From Sphaerochaeta sp. (lineage in GTDB: Bacteria > Spirochaetota > Spirochaetia > Sphaerochaetales > Sphaerochaetaceae), in the NCBI GenBank assembly GCA_023228445.1, contig JALOBD010000034.1, positions 1 through 16,183 on the forward strand: a stretch of DNA of 16,183 nt, read 5' to 3'. The notes beneath the pieces were generated by a model. That model was given only the letters and a program-made list of their open reading frames with translations, did no database searches and had not been told where the DNA came from. This document shows positions 14,527 through 16,183 of this stretch, in pieces. Both the position numbers and the translations under genes were made by a program. The stretch's first letter is position 1. The number at the start of each line of letters is the position of its first letter.

Positions 14527-15708
14527 TCACAACCCCTCTGATATGGTTTGCCGGTAGACGCGATCAAACGCCGCAATCCCTTTGCCCATGCTGCCAACCA
14601 GTCCCATATCTTCAAGAACACACTCCATCACGGCAAAGCACTGCAGCATATCCTCAGGATAGCAATAGCCCATATGAGCGATCCTGACAGTATTGTCAGC
14701 CATGGCAGAGCCCAGCCCGACTCCGATTCGCAGTCGATACCCGTGACTCATCCTCGACGCAAGTGTCTTTGCTGACAGGGCTTGGGGCATGCTGGCTACG
14801 GAAAGGGAGTCTGACCGCGCAGCACACTCTCGCGGGAAAAGAGAGAAACCCAACGCTTGCAAGGCTGCTTTGGTCCCCAGAGAAATCGCCTTATGGCGAA
14901 GGAATACTGAGCTGACCCCCTCGTCATGAATCATCGTGAGCGCCTCATGAACAGAGAGAATGAGGCTCACCGGCGTAGAGCCTGGAGTCTCCCCCTTCTC
15001 AGTAACAATCGTATGGATATCGACAAAATCAATATAGAAGTCTCGATGGTCATTGGCCTCACATGCTGCCATCGCCCTCTGGCTTAGTGCGACGAAACTC
15101 ACCCCTGCAGGGGACATCAAGCCCTTTTGGGATGCTGTTACGACAGCATCGACGTTCCATGCGTCCATCTCAAAGGGCATGCACCCCAAACCGCTTACGT
15201 TATCAACTGCAAAGAGGAGATTATGCTTCGCTGCCAACGCCCCCATCCCTGCCATTGGGTTGATCACACCATTCGAGGTGTCGTTGAATACTGCAACCAA
15301 CCCTGTCGCGTTGAAATCAACAATCTCCTGCTCCAGGACCTGGAGGTCCACCTCAGACGACCACTGAGGAAAGCACTCCTTCACCGGGATGCCAATACTC
15401 CTCAGCGTAATTGCAGCCATTTCACCAAACTTCCCGTTCACGACGCAGACCACCCGGTCTTCAGCGGTGAATATGTTTTTGTAGACGCCCTCCAAGGCCC
15501 CACGACCTGTAGTGTGGACAGGGTAGACGTGGCCTTGGGTACCAAAGAGGGGTTTCAGCAGCTCAAGCGCATCCACCAGGATAGCAGAAAACTCCTTTGT
15601 CCTGTGGTGATAGCTGCCTAGCATTGATGCCAGATACACACGTTCAGGGATATTCACAGGCCCAGGAGTAAAAAGCTTCTCGACTCGGGGGTAATTCAGG
15701 GGGCTCAT
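14527..15708 (-). CDS. Class V PLP aminotransferase (alanine/serine/aspartate-glyoxylate type)
   Basis: A protein of about 393 residues of the AGAT/SPT branch of class V aminotransferases. LFTPGPVNIPERV near the start, then YHHRTKEF, are its N-terminal hallmarks; VHTTGRGALEG precedes the cofactor region; D169 in VDNVSGLG contacts the pyridine nitrogen; K195 in TASQKGLMSPAG forms the Schiff base. ETPGSTPVSLILSVHEAL and RIAHMGYC are also typical. Known activities use alanine, serine or aspartate with glyoxylate or pyruvate. I chose ATG 15708 because GGAG lies nine bases upstream; ATG 15723 in the same frame adds five residues but its AGGAAG is 12 bases away. It is the first gene of the right operon, about 80 bases after the predicted transcription start, suggesting that amino transfer is an early step. 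Confidence 0.9.
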   Translation of the reverse strand: MSPLNYPRVEKLFTPGPVNIPERVYLASMLGSYHHRTKEFSAILVDALELLKPLFGTQGHVYPVHTTGRGALEGVYKNIFTAEDRVVCVVNGKFGEMAAITLRSIGIPVKECFPQWSSEVDLQVLEQEIVDFNATGLVAVFNDTSNGVINPMAGMGALAAKHNLLFAVDNVSGLGCMPFEMDAWNVDAVVTASQKGLMSPAGVSFVALSQRAMAACEANDHRDFYIDFVDIHTIVTEKGETPGSTPVSLILSVHEALTMIHDEGVSSVFLRHKAISLGTKAALQALGFSLFPRECAARSDSLSVASMPQALSAKTLASRMSHGYRLRIGVGLGSAMADNTVRIAHMGYCYPEDMLQCFAVMECVLEDMGLVGSMGKGIAAFDRVYRQTISEGL

Positions 15709-15765
15709 TTCGGGCTTCTCCATAGATTCTTCTAACTTCCTAATGATAAATATATGACAAATATT

Positions 15766-15788
15766 TATAATAAGTAATATTTATTATA
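15766..15788. promoter_or_regulatory. AT-rich inverted repeat (candidate operator) at the right-operon start
   Basis: tataataa and ttattata flank a 7-bp centre, a perfect 8-bp dyad. It lies right after the predicted -10 box, covering roughly +3 to +25 of the transcript, where a bound repressor would block initiation. It overlaps the first copy of the 21-bp repeated element. Confidence 0.5.
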
Positions 15789-15792
15789 TTTC
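15772..15792 (-). repeat. 21-bp upstream element, copy 1
   Basis: On the minus strand this begins GAAATATAATAAATATT and ends ACTT. A second copy at 16039-16059 matches 20 of 21 positions in the same orientation, 267 bp away. Repeated elements in front of one operon suggest paired regulator sites. Confidence 0.7.
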
Positions 15793-15798
15793 TACTAC

Positions 15799-15828
15799 AG
15801 GATACGCCCCTCTATCCACTCTTGTCAA
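15799..15828 (-). promoter_or_regulatory. Sigma-70-type promoter of the right operon
   Basis: On the minus strand a consensus -35 TTGACA (15823-15828) is followed after 18 bp by TATCCT (15799-15804). The predicted start lies near 15791, giving an untranslated leader of about 80 bases before ATG 15708. A TATAAT at 15783-15788 is a stronger -10 by itself but has no matching -35. Confidence 0.6.
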
Positions 15829-16107
15829 TCTTTTTTCTCGGCGACCTAAAAAACAAGCCTACCATGAAGCAGAAGGAGTATGTATTTGTAATATTCCCCT
15901 AAAACAATATCGCTAACTTATTGATATAGAACTATTTGGAAATATCACTTTCTTATATTTGTTAAAAATGTTACTGCTACGACAACGACACAATTTTCAC
16001 TCATCCAACCCAACATCGGAGAGAGTATCCGGCCTGAAAAGTAAAATTTATTATATTTCTTCTATTTTTTAATTGTAAAATTACCTGTGTAGCAGTATTC
16101 TAGACCC
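15829..16107. other. AT-rich intergenic region upstream of the right operon
   Basis: About 280 bases with stop codons in all frames and no supportable gene. Besides the second 21-bp element I see only runs of A/T. Its base composition is clearly more AT-rich than the coding DNA to its left. Confidence 0.6.
16039..16059 (-). repeat. 21-bp upstream element, copy 2
   Basis: The minus strand begins GAAATATAATAAATTTT and ends ACTT, differing from the copy at 15772-15792 by one base. This copy lacks the second half of the dyad seen at copy 1, so it may be a weaker or auxiliary site, or belong to whatever gene lies to the right. Confidence 0.7.
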
Positions 16108-16138
16108 ATGAACACTCTCCACAGTGTCCAGTGTCTAG
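16100..16138. other. Nested inverted repeat near the right edge
   Basis: An outer 6-bp pair (ctagac 16100-16105, gtctag 16133-16138) encloses an inner 5-bp pair (acact 16112-16116, agtgt 16123-16127) with a 6-base loop. It can fold as one interrupted hairpin. No U-run follows on either strand. It may be a leader structure of a gene beginning beyond the edge, or a mobile-element end; neither can be shown here. Confidence 0.4.
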
Positions 16139-16183
16139 TCCAAGGAAAAAGGGATCACCTCCATTCAAATGGGAGAGATGACA
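16108..16183 (+). other. Doubtful open frame running off the right edge
   Basis: An ATG at 16108 opens a frame of 25 codons that is still open at the edge (begins MNTLHSVQCLVQGKRDHLH). There is no ribosome site before it and I recognise no family. Purine-rich gggagag at 16171-16177 could instead be the ribosome site of a gene starting just outside. The opposite strand is also open over most of this stretch. Confidence 0.15.

Noticed and set aside
8091..15708. A complete beta-hydroxyaspartate (BHAP, bhcABCD) cycle
   Set aside because: A class V aminotransferase and a dehydratase-type PLP enzyme are compatible with bhcA and bhcB, but no bhcC-type aldolase or bhcD-type iminosuccinate reductase is present in the window.

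Overview
The window reads as an accessory catabolic region of an anaerobic-type heterotroph, most likely a spirochaete of the Sphaerochaeta kind. That guess rests on the solute-binding-protein leader (residues after the signal read AAGASEAA, a style common in spirochaete binding proteins), the moderate GC content, and the mix of TTT and TAXI-TRAP carboxylate transporters with ROK regulation. It is an inference from style, not a measured match. All thirteen intact genes lie on the minus strand in two tandem operons; the only plus-strand gene is a decayed remnant at the left edge.

Left edge (about 160-676, plus strand): a badly damaged pseudogene of the COG2865 / AlbA-domain ATP-binding transcriptional-regulator family, carrying a 12-bp tandem repeat. 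It converges on the left operon.

Left operon (7799 down to 772, transcribed leftwards): ROK-family repressor, sulfatase, TctC binding protein, TctB, TctA, second sulfatase. Genes overlap or nearly touch. Both sulfatases keep the formylglycine Cys motif (CAPAR and CMPSR) and neither has a signal peptide, so both should act in the cytoplasm. The simplest reading is that the tripartite tricarboxylate-type transporter imports a sulfated (probably carboxylated) molecule that is desulfated inside, under control of the ROK protein.

Right operon (about 15708 down to 8091, transcribed leftwards): class V aminotransferase, large and small subunits of an aconitase/isopropylmalate-isomerase-type hydro-lyase, a fused TRAP permease with its TAXI binding protein, an RraA-fold aldolase that keeps the D-X20-R-D metal/aldolase motif, and a threonine dehydratase/serine racemase-type PLP lyase. 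This set is not leucine biosynthesis. It looks like an uptake-and-degradation route for an acidic amino or keto acid: transamination, (de)hydration, retro-aldol cleavage to pyruvate-like products, and deamination of a beta-hydroxy amino acid. The exact substrate cannot be read from sequence; a 4-methylene- or 4-hydroxy-4-methylglutamate-type compound, or hydroxyaspartate, would fit.

Control: a good sigma-70-type promoter (TTGACA, 18 bp, TATCCT) precedes the right operon. Just downstream of it lies an AT-rich inverted repeat, and a near-identical 21-bp copy of part of it lies 267 bp further upstream. A related AT-rich palindrome sits in front of the ROK gene, so the ROK protein may control both operons. 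Each transporter operon also has a perfect hairpin immediately after the binding-protein gene, as expected for differential mRNA stability. The last 460 bases are AT-rich non-coding DNA with only a doubtful open frame at the right edge.
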